Assembly: GCF_935822925.1 (NCBI RefSeq)
Contig: NZ_CAKXZS010000015.1
Span: 1 to 64,000, forward strand
Length of the DNA stretch: 64,000 bases
Reading direction: 5' to 3'
Origin: Mesorhizobium ventifaucium
GTDB lineage: Bacteria > Pseudomonadota > Alphaproteobacteria > Rhizobiales > Rhizobiaceae
The translations under genes were made by a program, and so were the position numbers. Of the stretch, positions 25,968-36,400 are shown one piece after another (position 1 is the stretch's first letter; each line of letters opens with the position of its first letter). Below the pieces are notes generated by a model that was not told the DNA's origin, searched no databases, and worked only from the letters and a program-made list of their open reading frames with translations.

Positions 25968-26336
25968 CTACCAGAGATTCTTGCCGTCGATGACGACGAC
26001 CTCGACCTGATTGAGGTCGAAATCGTCGAACAGGCGAGAATTCACACTGATTTTCGGATTGTCGAAATCCGGCTTGCCGGTCGACCAGTCCGGCGTTTCG
26101 GTGAAGGTGCCGCAGCCGCAGGTGGCGCAGAAACCATGCTTTACCGTTTTTGAGCCCCATCGATAGAAAGAGACATTCTTGAGCGGGCTGGTGAGCTTGA
26201 ATTGCGAAGGGATGTAATAGGCCCACAACGAGCCGCGTTTCGAGCAGAAGGAGCATGTGCATTGCGTCACGGTTAGCGGCGCTTGCGAAACCTCGAACGT
26301 CGTCGCCCTGCAGTGGCAGCTTGCCTTTATGGTCAT
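25968..26336 (-). CDS. GFA family protein
   Basis: A 122-residue small zinc protein of the GFA/CENP-V fold: SCHCRATTFEVSQ, CTCSFCSKRGSLWAYY, and CATCGCGTFTET supply the Cys ligands. It shares the fold but little sequence with the GFA protein at 1417-1863, so the two are old paralogues. Biochemical role unknown. The gene is isolated, flanked by dispersed repeats on both sides. Confidence 0.85.
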   Translation of the reverse strand: MTIKASCHCRATTFEVSQAPLTVTQCTCSFCSKRGSLWAYYIPSQFKLTSPLKNVSFYRWGSKTVKHGFCATCGCGTFTETPDWSTGKPDFDNPKISVNSRLFDDFDLNQVEVVVIDGKNLW

Positions 26337-26462
26337 TACGCCTCCCTTACGATTGCTTCCCGCCAGCGCGGTAAGGCAACATAAAGAGGCGCTGTTGACA
26401 ACTGTCTGTCAGCAGACTCGCTTGCCTGCATCGGACGCGTGGCGCGCTTCAATCTCGTTGAG

Positions 26463-26555
26463 GCATGTCGCTATCCCAAAACCGCTGCGCACCCTCGGGT
26501 CAGGCCATGGCCCCCTTGGAGCAAGCTTTTGGGAGCAAGCCTATGGGCGACATGC
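26463..26555. repeat. Dispersed palindromic repeat (copy A)
   Basis: Bounded by GCATGTCGC and GCGACATGC, with CAAAACCGCTGCGCA near the left arm and CTTTTGGG near the right. Related copies are at 53759-53826 and 62471-62511, differing mainly in the size of the internal segment. Confidence 0.7.
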
Positions 26556-26556
26556 A

Positions 26557-26943
26557 TTAAAACGACGACGGTGGCACGAACAGGCAGATGGTCTTTCCGT
26601 CATTGGCGCCGGCGACCGAGCACCAGTGATATTCGCCATCGGGCGAATTCTTGATCCGTGCATCGCTGTAGCCTACGACCTCGCCTGTCCCCTTGATGAC
26701 ATAACCCTCCGGACGCTCGCTGATCGACGTCTGCGAGACCGCGCGGCAATCATAACCAGAACAACAGGAGAATGGATAACTCCAGCCTTGCGGCCTCGCC
26801 GCAGTCGGCGTTGCGTCGTGCGCCAAAGCGGGCGCTGCAAATAGAATGGTGGCGGCCGTCAGAGCAACCACCGCAATGATTAAATTCAGGAGGCGGCGCG
26901 CCGTCTGGACGGCTGAGGCCGATCGGGCTGTGAATGCAGGCAT
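26557..26943 (-). CDS. Secreted Cys-rich protein, paralogue of 12105-12461
   Basis: A 128-residue protein with a signal or anchor segment (LLNLIIAVVALTAATILFAA...ALA), then SYPFSCCSGYDCRAV, a middle part YVIKGTGEVVGYSDARI and the end EYHWCSVAG...KTICLFVPPSSF. The Cys pattern and the ICLFVPP tail match the island protein at 12105-12461. AGGA lies about 9 bases before the ATG at 26943. Probably periplasmic and disulphide-bonded; function unknown. This copy is in ordinary chromosome and may be the resident paralogue. Confidence 0.75.
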   Translation of the reverse strand: MPAFTARSASAVQTARRLLNLIIAVVALTAATILFAAPALAHDATPTAARPQGWSYPFSCCSGYDCRAVSQTSISERPEGYVIKGTGEVVGYSDARIKNSPDGEYHWCSVAGANDGKTICLFVPPSSF

Positions 26944-27385
26944 GGGCGCAATTCCTATCACCGAGTTATCAAGCGTTTCGCTTGCCCGTTCTTGGAACGT
27001 ATCTTCCCAGTGGCCGGCTCGTCAGGTCGCAGATACGCCGCGTCCGGCCATAAATGCTTTTTCCCCCAGCCTTCGGATGCTGGGCTGATTCCTTTGTTGG
27101 CGCAAGAAATTGCTGTGCAAACCGAGCGCCGACATCTGCAGCCGGAACCAGCCTGCCGGGGCTGACGAGAGTGACTTCATCAACTCCGACATGGGATCGC
27201 AGATAACGGGAATCGGCTCGCAGTGGTTCCGGGCCAGGCCCCGGCAGGCCTGCAACATCCAACCCGAAGGTGGAAGTCGTCTTGAAAAATTCGATTAAAA
27301 AACAAAGCCATCAAGCGACCGCTCAATTAGCGTGAGAGCCTGTTACTGTAGCGTGATGTTTCCGGCTGCTTAAGTGGTAGGAGCT
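26944..27385. other. Intergenic region without a clear gene
   Basis: About 440 bases between the secreted protein and prfB. Overlapping minus-strand frames of 78-97 codons exist but have no recognisable features. No strong hairpin noted. Confidence 0.5.
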
Positions 27386-28517
27386 TCAGTCGATATCGAC
27401 CACCACTTCGCCGGCGCCGCCCTCGATGCGCTGCGACAGCGACGCCTCCATGAAGTCGTCGAGGTCGCCGTCCAGCACGCTCGACGGGCTTGTGCTCTCG
27501 ACACCCGTGCGCAGATCCTTGACCAGCTGATAGGGCTGCAGAACGTAGGAGCGGATCTGATGGCCCCAGCCGATATCGCTCTTCGACGCTTCGGTGGCGT
27601 TCGCCACCGCCTCGCGCTTCTTCAGTTCTTCCTCGTAGAGCCGCGAACGCAGCATCTCCCAGGCCTTCGCCTTGTTCTTGTGCTGGGAGCGCTCGGCCTG
27701 GCAGGCGACCGCGATGCCGGTGGCGAGATGGGTGATGCGGACCGCTGAATCGGTGGTGTTGACGTGCTGGCCGCCCGAACCGGACGAACGATAGGTGTCG
27801 ATACGGACATCCGATTCGGAAACGTCGATCTCGATCGTATCGTCGATCACCGGATAGACCCAGACGCTGGCGAAGGACGTGTGGCGGCGCGCATTGCTGT
27901 CATAGGGCGAAATACGCACGAGACGGTGAACGCCGGATTCCGTCTTCAGCCAACCATAGGCATTGTGGCCCTTGATCAGCAGCGTGGCGGACTTGATGCC
28001 GGCCTCTTCGCCGTCATGCACTTCCAGCACCTCGACCTTGAAGTGGCGGCGCTCGGCCCAACGCGTGTACATGCGCAGAAGCATCGAGGCCCAGTCCTGG
28101 CTTTCGGTGCCGCCGGCGCCGGCATGGATTTCGAGATAGCTGTCGTTGGCGTCCGCCTCGCCCGAAAGCAGCGTCTCGATCTGGCGGGCCTTTGCTTCGC
28201 CGCGCATCGAGCGGATCGCCGCTTCCGCCTCGGCGACGACGCTCTCATCGCCCTCTTCCTCGCCAAGCTCGATTAAGCCGATATTGTCTTCCAGCGCCTG
28301 GGTGAGGCCTTTGACCGCGGCGATGCCTTCCTCGAGGCCCTGGCGCTCACGCATCAGCTTCTGCGCCTCCAGCGGCTCGTTCCAGAGGCTCGAATCCTCA
28401 GCACGCACATTCAGGTATTCAAGCCGCTTTATGGCTTGATCCCAGTCAAAGATGCCTCCTCAGCAGGGTTATCGCCTGCCTGATTTCGTCGACAATATTC
28501 TGCGTTTCCGCGCGCAT
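27386..28517 (-). CDS. prfB: Peptide chain release factor 2, with programmed +1 frameshift
   Basis: RF2 ends translation at UGA and UAA. The gene starts at 28517 ([20 protein letters not shown]...RHL) and meets an in-frame TGA at 28446-28448. The slippery site CTT-TGA-C is preceded by AGGAGG at the usual 3-base spacing, exactly the autoregulatory frameshift known from E. coli. After the +1 shift the protein continues [20 protein letters not shown] to the GGQ loop ([19 protein letters not shown]) and the normal end. The stop-recognition region [13 protein letters not shown] is present. Total length about 377 residues. Low RF2 favours the shift, so RF2 controls its own level. Confidence 0.96.
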
Positions 28518-28650
28518 GGCTGGCTTCTGTCCTGTGCTGAAATGGTGCCCTGTTGCGTGAACAAAGCTTGGGTTGGCGCGATACATAGGGACGGCACCGC
28601 CGCCTGTAAAGCGAAATGGGCCGGCTCGAAAGCCGGGCCAAATACGCTGG

Positions 28651-28770
28651 AGCGGTTCATCGTTTCACGGAAACGCCGAACGGCTCTATATCTTTTTTTG
28701 CGCAATTCCCTAGGGAAAGCGCTATGCGCTTTTCCCGGGAAAACCGTTTCACACTTTTCGTGGAATTGCT
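28651..28770. repeat. RIME-like intergenic palindromic element
   Basis: Two adjacent palindromes: GAGCGGTTC...GAACGGCTC with inner CGTTTC/GAAACG (28651-28687), and a larger one opening GCAATTCC and closing GGAATTGC (about 28702-28768) with inner CCCGGGA-like pairing. Size and motif resemble the RIME1 elements described in Rhizobiales. Confidence 0.65.
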
Positions 28771-28780
28771 CGAACCTATG

Positions 28781-31237
28781 TCAGTAGAGCCCGCCGCCGC
28801 CGGACTGGATGGCTTGGTTGGCCTGTGGCGACAGCGCGCCGCCGGAGGCGTTGGAGCCGTCCGCACCCATGCCGATCACCCAATAGCTGTCGGCGGGGCC
28901 GGTGCCCGGCTTGAAGGCTTCGATAAAGGCGCCGGCGTCGTCCGGGTTGGCCCGCATGCCGGTTTTGCGATTGATGGCGATCAGCTTCATGCCTTCGGGA
29001 ACCTGGAAATCGACATTGGGCGTGCCGTCCAGCGCCACGCGCATGAAGTCCTTGAAGATCGGCGCGGCGAGGCCGCCCCCGGTCGCGCCCTTGCCAAGAC
29101 CCTTCGGCTGATCATAGCCCATATAAAGGCCGACAACTAGGTTGGGCGTGTAGCCGATGAACCAGGTATCTTTCTCGTCGTTTGTCGTTCCGGTCTTGCC
29201 GGCGATGTGGCGGCCAAGTTCGGCTACGGTAGCGCCGGTACCGCGCTCGACGACGCCCTCCATCATCGAGGTGATCTGATAGGCGGTCATCGGATCGAGC
29301 ACCTGCTCGGAATTGTCGACCAGTTCCGGCTCAGGCTGGTTCTGCCATTCGGCGGCATTGCAATTTTCGCAGCCGCGTTCGTCCTGCCTGTATACCGTCT
29401 TGCCGTAGCGATCCTGGATCCGGTCGATCAGCGTCGGCTTGATCGACTTGCCGCCGTTGGCCATGATCGAATACGCCGATACCATGCGCATCACGGTCGT
29501 TTCGCCCGACCCCAGTGCCATCGGCAGATACGGCGCCAGTCGATCATAGACGCCGAAGCGCTCGGCATATTCGGCGACCAGCTTCATGCCCATGTCGTTG
29601 GCCAGGCGCACAGTCATCAGATTGCGCGACCTCTCGATGCCGGACCGCAAGGTCGCCGGGCCGGCTGTCCTTCCATCGTAGTTTTTCGGCGTCCAGGTCG
29701 TGTTGCCGCTCTTGATGGTGATTGGGCCGTCCATGATCACCGAAGCCGGCGTATAGCCATTGTCGAGGGCGGCCGCATAGACGATCGGCTTGAACGACGA
29801 ACCCGGCTGTCGCATGGCCTGCGTGGCACGGTTGAATTCGGATTGCGAATAGGAGAACCCGCCGACCATGGCCAGAACGCGGCCGGTATGCGGATCCATG
29901 GCGATCAAGCCGCCTTCCACTTCGGGAGCCTGGCGCAAGATATAGGCCCCATCCGTGCCTTCTTTCTTCTGCACGAAGATGACGTCGCCAGGCTTCAGCA
30001 CGTCCGCCGGCGATTTGGCCTTGACGGTCCTGCCGCCGACCACATGACGCATGGCGAAGCTCATGTCCTCGCGGCTGACGGTGCCTTCGATGCGATCCTT
30101 GACGAGTTCGCCCGAGACCTGCCGGGTCGGCCGAAGGCCGATCGACAGGCCGCTCTCCGAGCTGTCGAGCACGACGGCGAGCGACCATTCGGGCACGTCG
30201 TCCAGTCCCTTGACTTCGCTCAAAGGCACGCCCCAGTCGCCGGATACGCTGATGGTCTTCAGCGGCCCGCGATAGCCGCGCAGCGTATCGAACTTCATCA
30301 GGCCGTTCTGCATGGCTTTGCGGGCGATGAGCTGCATCTTGGGATCAAGTGTCGTGCGGACGGACAGGCCGCCTTCGTAGAGCGCATTCTCGCCGTAGCG
30401 GGCGCTGATCTGGCGACGCACTTCCTCGGTGAAATATTCGCCGGCGAACAGATAGGTGCCGGAGCGGCGTGGCTTGACGCCGAGCGGCTCGGCCTTGGCC
30501 TTGGCGCCTTCTTCTTGCGTGACGTAGCCGTTGCCGACCATTTGGTCGATCACCCAGTTGCGGCGCTCGATGGCGCGGTCGGCATATTTGAAGGGATGAT
30601 AGTTGGAGGGGCCCTTCGGCAAAGCCGCCAGATAGGCCGCCTCCGCCACAGTGAGTTCATTCACCGCCTTGTCGAAATAGGTGAGCGCTGCGCCGGCGAC
30701 GCCATAGGCGCCAAGCCCGAAGAAAATCTCGTTAAGGTAGAGCTCGAGGATGCGGTCCTTCGAATAGGCCTGCTCGATGCGGAAGGCGAGGATCATCTCC
30801 TTGATCTTGCGCTCGTAGGTCTGGTCCGAGGACAACAGGAAGTTTTTCGCCACCTGCTGGGTGATCGTCGAGGCGCCGACCTGGCGCTTGCCCGAGCCAA
30901 AATTCTGCAGATTGACCATGACTGCGCGGCCAAGGCCGGTCATATCGATGCCGGGGTGATTGTAGAAGTTTTTGTCCTCGGCCGACAGGAAGGCCGCCTT
31001 GACACGATCCGGCACCGCCTGGATCGGCAAATACAGGCGCCGCTCGCGCGCATATTCGGCCATCAGCGCACCGTCGGACGCATGGATGCGGGTCGTCACC
31101 GGCGGTTCATACTTGGCCAGGACCTCGTAGTCGGGCAAATCCTTCGACAAATGGCTGATATAGATCGCCACGCCCGCCGCGACCAAAAGGGCCAGCGCGG
31201 TGCCGATGCCGAAGAAATAGCCAATAAGACGAATCAT
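28781..31237 (-). CDS. mrcA: Penicillin-binding protein 1A (bifunctional class A PBP)
   Basis: An 818-residue peptidoglycan synthase. One N-terminal membrane span (IGYFFGIGTALALLVAAGVA) is followed by the glycosyltransferase domain with the catalytic EDKNFYNHPGID (about 87-98) and GASTITQQVAKNFLL, an OB-like insert, and the transpeptidase with the SxxK box PGSSFKP (about 480), the second-motif SRN in IERSRNLMTV and the KTG box AGKTGTTND. Length is typical of PBP1A, with a Gly/Ser-rich C-terminus. It lies upstream of prfB and downstream of the amidase gene, all on the minus strand, which is a common alphaproteobacterial order. Confidence 0.95.
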   Translation of the reverse strand: MIRLIGYFFGIGTALALLVAAGVAIYISHLSKDLPDYEVLAKYEPPVTTRIHASDGALMAEYARERRLYLPIQAVPDRVKAAFLSAEDKNFYNHPGIDMTGLGRAVMVNLQNFGSGKRQVGASTITQQVAKNFLLSSDQTYERKIKEMILAFRIEQAYSKDRILELYLNEIFFGLGAYGVAGAALTYFDKAVNELTVAEAAYLAALPKGPSNYHPFKYADRAIERRNWVIDQMVGNGYVTQEEGAKAKAEPLGVKPRRSGTYLFAGEYFTEEVRRQISARYGENALYEGGLSVRTTLDPKMQLIARKAMQNGLMKFDTLRGYRGPLKTISVSGDWGVPLSEVKGLDDVPEWSLAVVLDSSESGLSIGLRPTRQVSGELVKDRIEGTVSREDMSFAMRHVVGGRTVKAKSPADVLKPGDVIFVQKKEGTDGAYILRQAPEVEGGLIAMDPHTGRVLAMVGGFSYSQSEFNRATQAMRQPGSSFKPIVYAAALDNGYTPASVIMDGPITIKSGNTTWTPKNYDGRTAGPATLRSGIERSRNLMTVRLANDMGMKLVAEYAERFGVYDRLAPYLPMALGSGETTVMRMVSAYSIMANGGKSIKPTLIDRIQDRYGKTVYRQDERGCENCNAAEWQNQPEPELVDNSEQVLDPMTAYQITSMMEGVVERGTGATVAELGRHIAGKTGTTNDEKDTWFIGYTPNLVVGLYMGYDQPKGLGKGATGGGLAAPIFKDFMRVALDGTPNVDFQVPEGMKLIAINRKTGMRANPDDAGAFIEAFKPGTGPADSYWVIGMGADGSNASGGALSPQANQAIQSGGGGLY

Positions 31238-31451
31238 GCCCGCTCCAGTCCTTGGTTCGGGAATTGCCTAAACGAAGCCGCCTTTCGCGCAAGCTTTCGA
31301 GACGATCCCGACCGGTAATCGAAAATCCATGTCGCTACCATGTGGGCAAAATGCGGCAGCATGGAATTTCGGCTTCGAATGGCGGAAATAAAAGTGCGGG
31401 GTGTTGTTGCCATGCAACGCTGCCCTCTGGCTGTGGGCGGCGGCGGGCATC

Positions 31452-32729
31452 TCAGCCTCCGGTTCCGGCTCCGGCCTTGGCTGAAGCGAACAGGGCGATG
31501 GCATTGGTTATGCTCTGGGCCGCCTTGCTGCGCCAATCGGCACTGAGCAGTTGCGCCTCGTCCTTGGCATTCGACAGATAGCCGAGTTCGACCAGCACGG
31601 AGGGAACATCCGGCGCCTTCAACACCTTGAAGCTGGCCGAACGCTGCGGATTGTTGATCAGGCCGACACTGGTGGAAAGCTGGCCGACCAGCGTTTGGGC
31701 AAAACTCATAGAGAAACTGTGCGTCTCGCGGCGAATCAGGTCGATCAGGATGTCGGTTACTTCCTTGTTGTCGTCCTTGATTTCCATGCCGGCGAATTGG
31801 TCGGAAAGGTTTTCTCGGTCGGCGAGCGCCTGCGCTTCGGGATCGGAAGCCTTGTCGGAGACGGTGTAGACGGTTGCGCCGCGAAGGCCCTTGACCCTGA
31901 TCGTGTCGGCGTGGATCGAAATGAGCAGATCTGCCTCGTGCTGGCGGGCAATGCGCACGCGGTCGTCCAGCCGCAGGAATTGGTCCGTCTCGCGCGTCAT
32001 GAACACGTCGTATTTGCCGACTGCGGCGAGTTTGTCCCGCAATTCGATGGCGAAAGCGAGCGTGACGTTCTTCTCGACGGTGCCGTTCATGCCCTCGGCG
32101 CCGCCGTCGATGCCGCCGTGGCCTGGATCGATGACGACGGTGAAGCGATGGCCTGGATTGGAGACCGGGCCGGTGCCGACCCTGCCACCCTTGTCGGAGG
32201 AGACCGTCGAGCCGGTGGTCAACGCCTGATTGGCAAGAGCGGCGTCGAACTCCCGCACGGACGCCGCCGACATGTCGATGGCGATGCGGTAGCCGTTGCC
32301 GTCATCATTCTTGAGCACGTCAAGCCCGTCGATGGCGAACGGGACCTTGCCGGTGAGAATCAGCCGCGATACCCCCTCGCCGAGATCGCCGTAACGCACG
32401 CTCCTGACCAGGCCGCGCGCCTTCACATCCTTGGCATTGATGGCAAATCTCGTGCTTGGCAGGTCGATGACCAGACGGTGGGGGCCGCGCAGCAGGAACC
32501 ATTTGACGTCGGGCTCGCGATCGAAATTCATGACGATGCGCATCTTGGTGGCGTCACCCGCCATTTTGTAGCTCGTCATGGCGAGCGGCGCGTCGGCGGC
32601 AAAGGAAGCTGGCGAAAAGGCCAGGCAAGCGACAACCAGCAACAGCAGACGAGCAGCGTGGAAATAGGCAGCGTGGAAGAAAGTGCCTCCGGCACGACCA
32701 CTCTTGTGCGTGAAGACTGCCAGTCCCAT
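31452..32729 (-). CDS. N-acetylmuramoyl-L-alanine amidase (AmiC type)
   Basis: A 425-residue periplasmic hydrolase that cuts the amide between MurNAc and the stem peptide during cell separation. The export signal is LLLLVVACLAFSPASFAA. An N-terminal AMIN domain (MRIVMNFDREPDVKWFLLRG) for septal targeting is followed by the amidase_3 zinc domain: DPGHGGIDGGAEG, NVTLAFAIELRDKL, LLISIHADTI and the glutamate in VLVELGYLSN. It is probably cotranscribed with mrcA, 214 bases downstream. Confidence 0.93.
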   Translation of the reverse strand: MGLAVFTHKSGRAGGTFFHAAYFHAARLLLLVVACLAFSPASFAADAPLAMTSYKMAGDATKMRIVMNFDREPDVKWFLLRGPHRLVIDLPSTRFAINAKDVKARGLVRSVRYGDLGEGVSRLILTGKVPFAIDGLDVLKNDDGNGYRIAIDMSAASVREFDAALANQALTTGSTVSSDKGGRVGTGPVSNPGHRFTVVIDPGHGGIDGGAEGMNGTVEKNVTLAFAIELRDKLAAVGKYDVFMTRETDQFLRLDDRVRIARQHEADLLISIHADTIRVKGLRGATVYTVSDKASDPEAQALADRENLSDQFAGMEIKDDNKEVTDILIDLIRRETHSFSMSFAQTLVGQLSTSVGLINNPQRSASFKVLKAPDVPSVLVELGYLSNAKDEAQLLSADWRSKAAQSITNAIALFASAKAGAGTGG

Positions 32730-33401
32730 CTCTTTCCAGTTGCTCCGGTTTGGCGCCAGGCGCCCAATCCTGCGTGTCGGAGTGTCGTCGTCTTGTCGAA
32801 ATGCCGGTCAGGCCGCGAACTCGATTAACGATTGGTATCCAGAGAAGGTTAACCAAGTCTTTTCACGCAACGCTTAAAGCCGAGCTTCCGTTGCGGAACT
32901 GCATTTTGCCGGCATCGGAAATCGGGGTTGCCTTCCAACCCGCCAAATCATAAAAGCGATGGTGGATCACTGCAATCCTGGAACCGTCCTTCTCCGCAGC
33001 ATCCTGCTACAGGTGAGATGAACGACGGCTCCTTTCGCGTCAGGCGAAAAAGGCAACAGGTGATCGCGACGAATTTCGCAGGTGTGAGCCCGTGGCGGGG
33101 GAAGCGCCTGCGTGAGGAAAACGGCCGGGATTGTCCCGCGCCGGCTCTGTACGAGCAACAAGCTGGTCCGGTTTTCCCGGGCTTTGGTTCAAAAAGGTTC
33201 TGCTGGTTACGATGGCTTCAAGCGCAATCATGGAAGGGTCCGCAGCAAACCGCGCCATTATGGCTGCGGGCGGCACCGCCATGGCGCTCAGGCAGCGGCC
33301 GGCGGACATTCAATTGCCCGGCACCCATGTTCATCCACACTCACAGCGGCGGGCTTTGCCCCGCAAGCTGCGGCTGACGGCTGCCGGGGGGAAACGAAAT
33401 A
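32730..33401. promoter_or_regulatory. Long leader and promoter region of rne
   Basis: About 670 bases without a gene between the divergent amidase and rne. Much of it is likely the 5' leader of rne. In E. coli the rne leader lets RNase E limit its own mRNA; whether this unrelated sequence does so is inference. Several frames of 65-150 codons cross it but none looks coding. Confidence 0.45.
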
Positions 33402-36400
33402 ATGCCCAACAAAATGCTGATAGACGCCTCCCACCCGGAGGAAACACGAGTTGTCGTCGTTCGCGGTAACCGTATTGAAGAATTCGACTTTGAATCTCAG
33501 GACAAGAAGCAACTCAAAGGAAACATCTACCTCGCCCGCGTAACCCGCGTCGAACCCTCGCTTCAGGCAGCCTTTGTCGAATATGGCGGCAACCGTCACG
33601 GTTTCCTCGCCTTCAGTGAAATTCATCCCGACTACTACCAGATTCCGGTCGCCGACCGTCAGGCGCTGCTGCGCGCGGAAGCGCAGGAGGCTGAAGACGA
33701 GGACGATGAGGACGGCGATGGCGACGATCGCCAGAACCGTGATCGCGGCCGGCGCGGACGCCGCCGTGGCGGCAAGAGCCGCGACCGAGGCGAGCACAAG
33801 CGTGATGCTGGTGCGGCCGATTCGGACGATTCTGTCGATTCCAACGACAGCGGGTCCAACGACAGCGGGTCCAATGACAGCCGTTCCAACGAGGGCGGCG
33901 AACACGACGAGGATGCGGTCGCGCAGAACGTCGATGCCGTTTCCGAAAAAGTCGACACGCCGTCCGCTACTTCGGAAACTGGCGAGGATGTCGCCAGTCA
34001 TAGCGAGGCAAGTCGTGACGAGGCAAGTCGTGATGAGACGAGGCATGACGAGACTGGCCATGACGAGACTGGCCATGACGAGACTGGCCATGATGAGATC
34101 GGGCCTTCCGAAGGCGGTCCGAATTCCATCGCCGCCAGCGTCGAATCGGATGTGATTTCCGAAGCCGTGCCGCAGGCTGAGGCGGCCGGCGAAGCCACGT
34201 CCACCGACAATGATCGCGGCATGCTGGAAGAGGTGCAGTCATCGCATCCGGATGACCATGAGGTCGAATCGGTCGGCGCCGAGGATGCGCTGGAAGAAGC
34301 GCGCAACCGCCGCAAGCCGGTGCGCCGCCAGTACAAGATCCAGGAAGTGATCAAGCGCCGGCAAATCCTTCTGGTGCAGGTCGTGAAGGAAGAGCGCGGC
34401 AACAAGGGCGCGGCGCTCACCACCTACCTGTCGCTTGCCGGCCGCTATTCGGTGCTGATGCCGAACACGGCGCGCGGCGGCGGCATCTCGCGCAAGATCA
34501 CCAACGCACAGGACCGCAAGCGGCTGAAGGAGGTCGTCGCCGATCTCGAAGTGCCGCAGGGCATGGGCGTAATCCTGCGCACGGCCGGCGAAAGCCGCAC
34601 CAAGGCCGAGATCAAGCGCGACTACGAATATCTGATGCGGCTCTGGGAAAACGTCCGCAACCTGACGCTGCAGTCGACGGCCCCTGCCCTCGTCTACGAG
34701 GAAGGCAGCTTGATCAAGCGCTCGGTGCGCGACCTCTACAACAAGGACATCGACGAGATCCTGGTCTCCGGCGAAGAGGGCTATCGCGAGGCCAAGGACT
34801 TCATGCGCATGCTGATGCCGAGCCACGCCAAGGTCGTGCAGCCGTTCCGCGACACGACGCCAATCTTTGTGCGCAACGGCATCGAGGCGCAGCTCGACCG
34901 CATGCTGCAGCCGCAGGTGACGCTGAAGAGCGGCGGCTACATCATCATCAACCAGACCGAAGCGCTGGTCGCCATCGACGTCAATTCGGGCCGCTCCACC
35001 AAGGAGCACTCGATCGAGGACACAGCGCTTCACACCAATCTGGAAGCAGCCGAGGAGGTCGCACGGCAGCTGAGGCTGCGCGATCTCGCCGGCCTGATCG
35101 TTATCGACTTCATCGACATGGAGGAGAACCGCAACAACCGCTCCGTCGAGAAGCGGCTGAAGGACCACCTCAAGAACGATCGCGCCCGCATCCAGGTCGG
35201 CCGCATCTCGCATTTCGGCCTGATGGAGATGTCGCGCCAGCGCATCCGTGCCAGCGTGCTGGAATCGACGATGAAGCCTTGCCCGCATTGCGGCGGCACC
35301 GGCCATGTGCGGTCCGATTCGTCCGTCGCGCTGATGGTGGTGCGGGCGATCGAGGAATTCCTGCTCAAGGATTCGCGCAGCCACATCACGGTGCGGACGC
35401 CGGCGGCGACCGCGCTCTATGTGCTCAACCACAAGCGCGGCACGCTGGTGGAGCTCGAAAACCGCTTCGGCCTGACCATCACCGTCGAGGCCGACGACAC
35501 GGTCGGCGCCCAGCACTATGCGATCTTCCGCGGCGCGCTGGCCGAAAAGCCTGAAGGCTTCGTTGAGGTGCGGACCTTGCCCGCCTATGTCGAGCCGGAA
35601 GAGCCCGCCGACGAAATCGTCATCGAGGAGGAGGAAGACGAGGCCGTTGCACCGGCGGAACAACCCCGCCAAGCTCAGCAGCCGCAGCAGCCAAGGCCCA
35701 GCGAGGAAGGCGAAGGCCGCGACCGCAAGCGCCGCAAGCGCCGCAGACGGCGCGGCGGCAAGGATCGCGACCGCGAGCATGGCGCCCAAATGGAAGGTGC
35801 ATCCCTCTCCACCGCTGCCGATGGCATCTCCGAAGCCTCAAGCGATGAAGGCGCCGAAGCAGACCACGAGGACCAGGTCGGCGTCGCTGATGTGGTGGAA
35901 GCGTCGGATGACGGCCAAGAGCCTGGTGAAGATCGGGAGCCTGATGAAGGTCAAGAGCCTGATGAAGGTCGGGGGCCGGATGAAGGTCTGGGCAAGAAGC
36001 GTCGGCGCGGCAAGCGCGGCGGCAAGCGCAATCGCCGTGAAGACGGCGAAGGCGAGGTCGATGCAGGCACTGCCGAATCGGCTGACCGTCCCGAGGTCTT
36101 GGAGGGCGTAGCCTTCTCAGACGAACCGGCAGCAGCAACGCCGGTCGAAGCAATGCCGGTCGAAGAGCCTGTGGACCTTGCTCCGGCCAATGACGACATG
36201 CCAAGCGCTGAAAAGCCGAAGAAGCCGCACCGCGTCGCCAGGCCGAAGAAGGCTGCGGCGGACGTCGTTGCCGAGACGCCGCTAGCCGAGCCGGAAATTT
36301 CTGCCGAGGCTCCCGCACCTGTTTCAGCGGAAACAGCCGTGGCCGCCGCCGACGAACCGAAGCTCCGCCTATCGCGACGCAAGCCCGTACCGGCGGATGC

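Noticed and set aside
29207-31318. A 703-codon open frame antisense to PBP1A
   Set aside because: It lies entirely opposite a well-supported gene, has no recognisable domain and reflects codon bias of GC-rich DNA.
34239-35789. A 516-codon frame antisense to rne
   Set aside because: Shadow of the RNase E gene; no domain and no ribosome-binding site.
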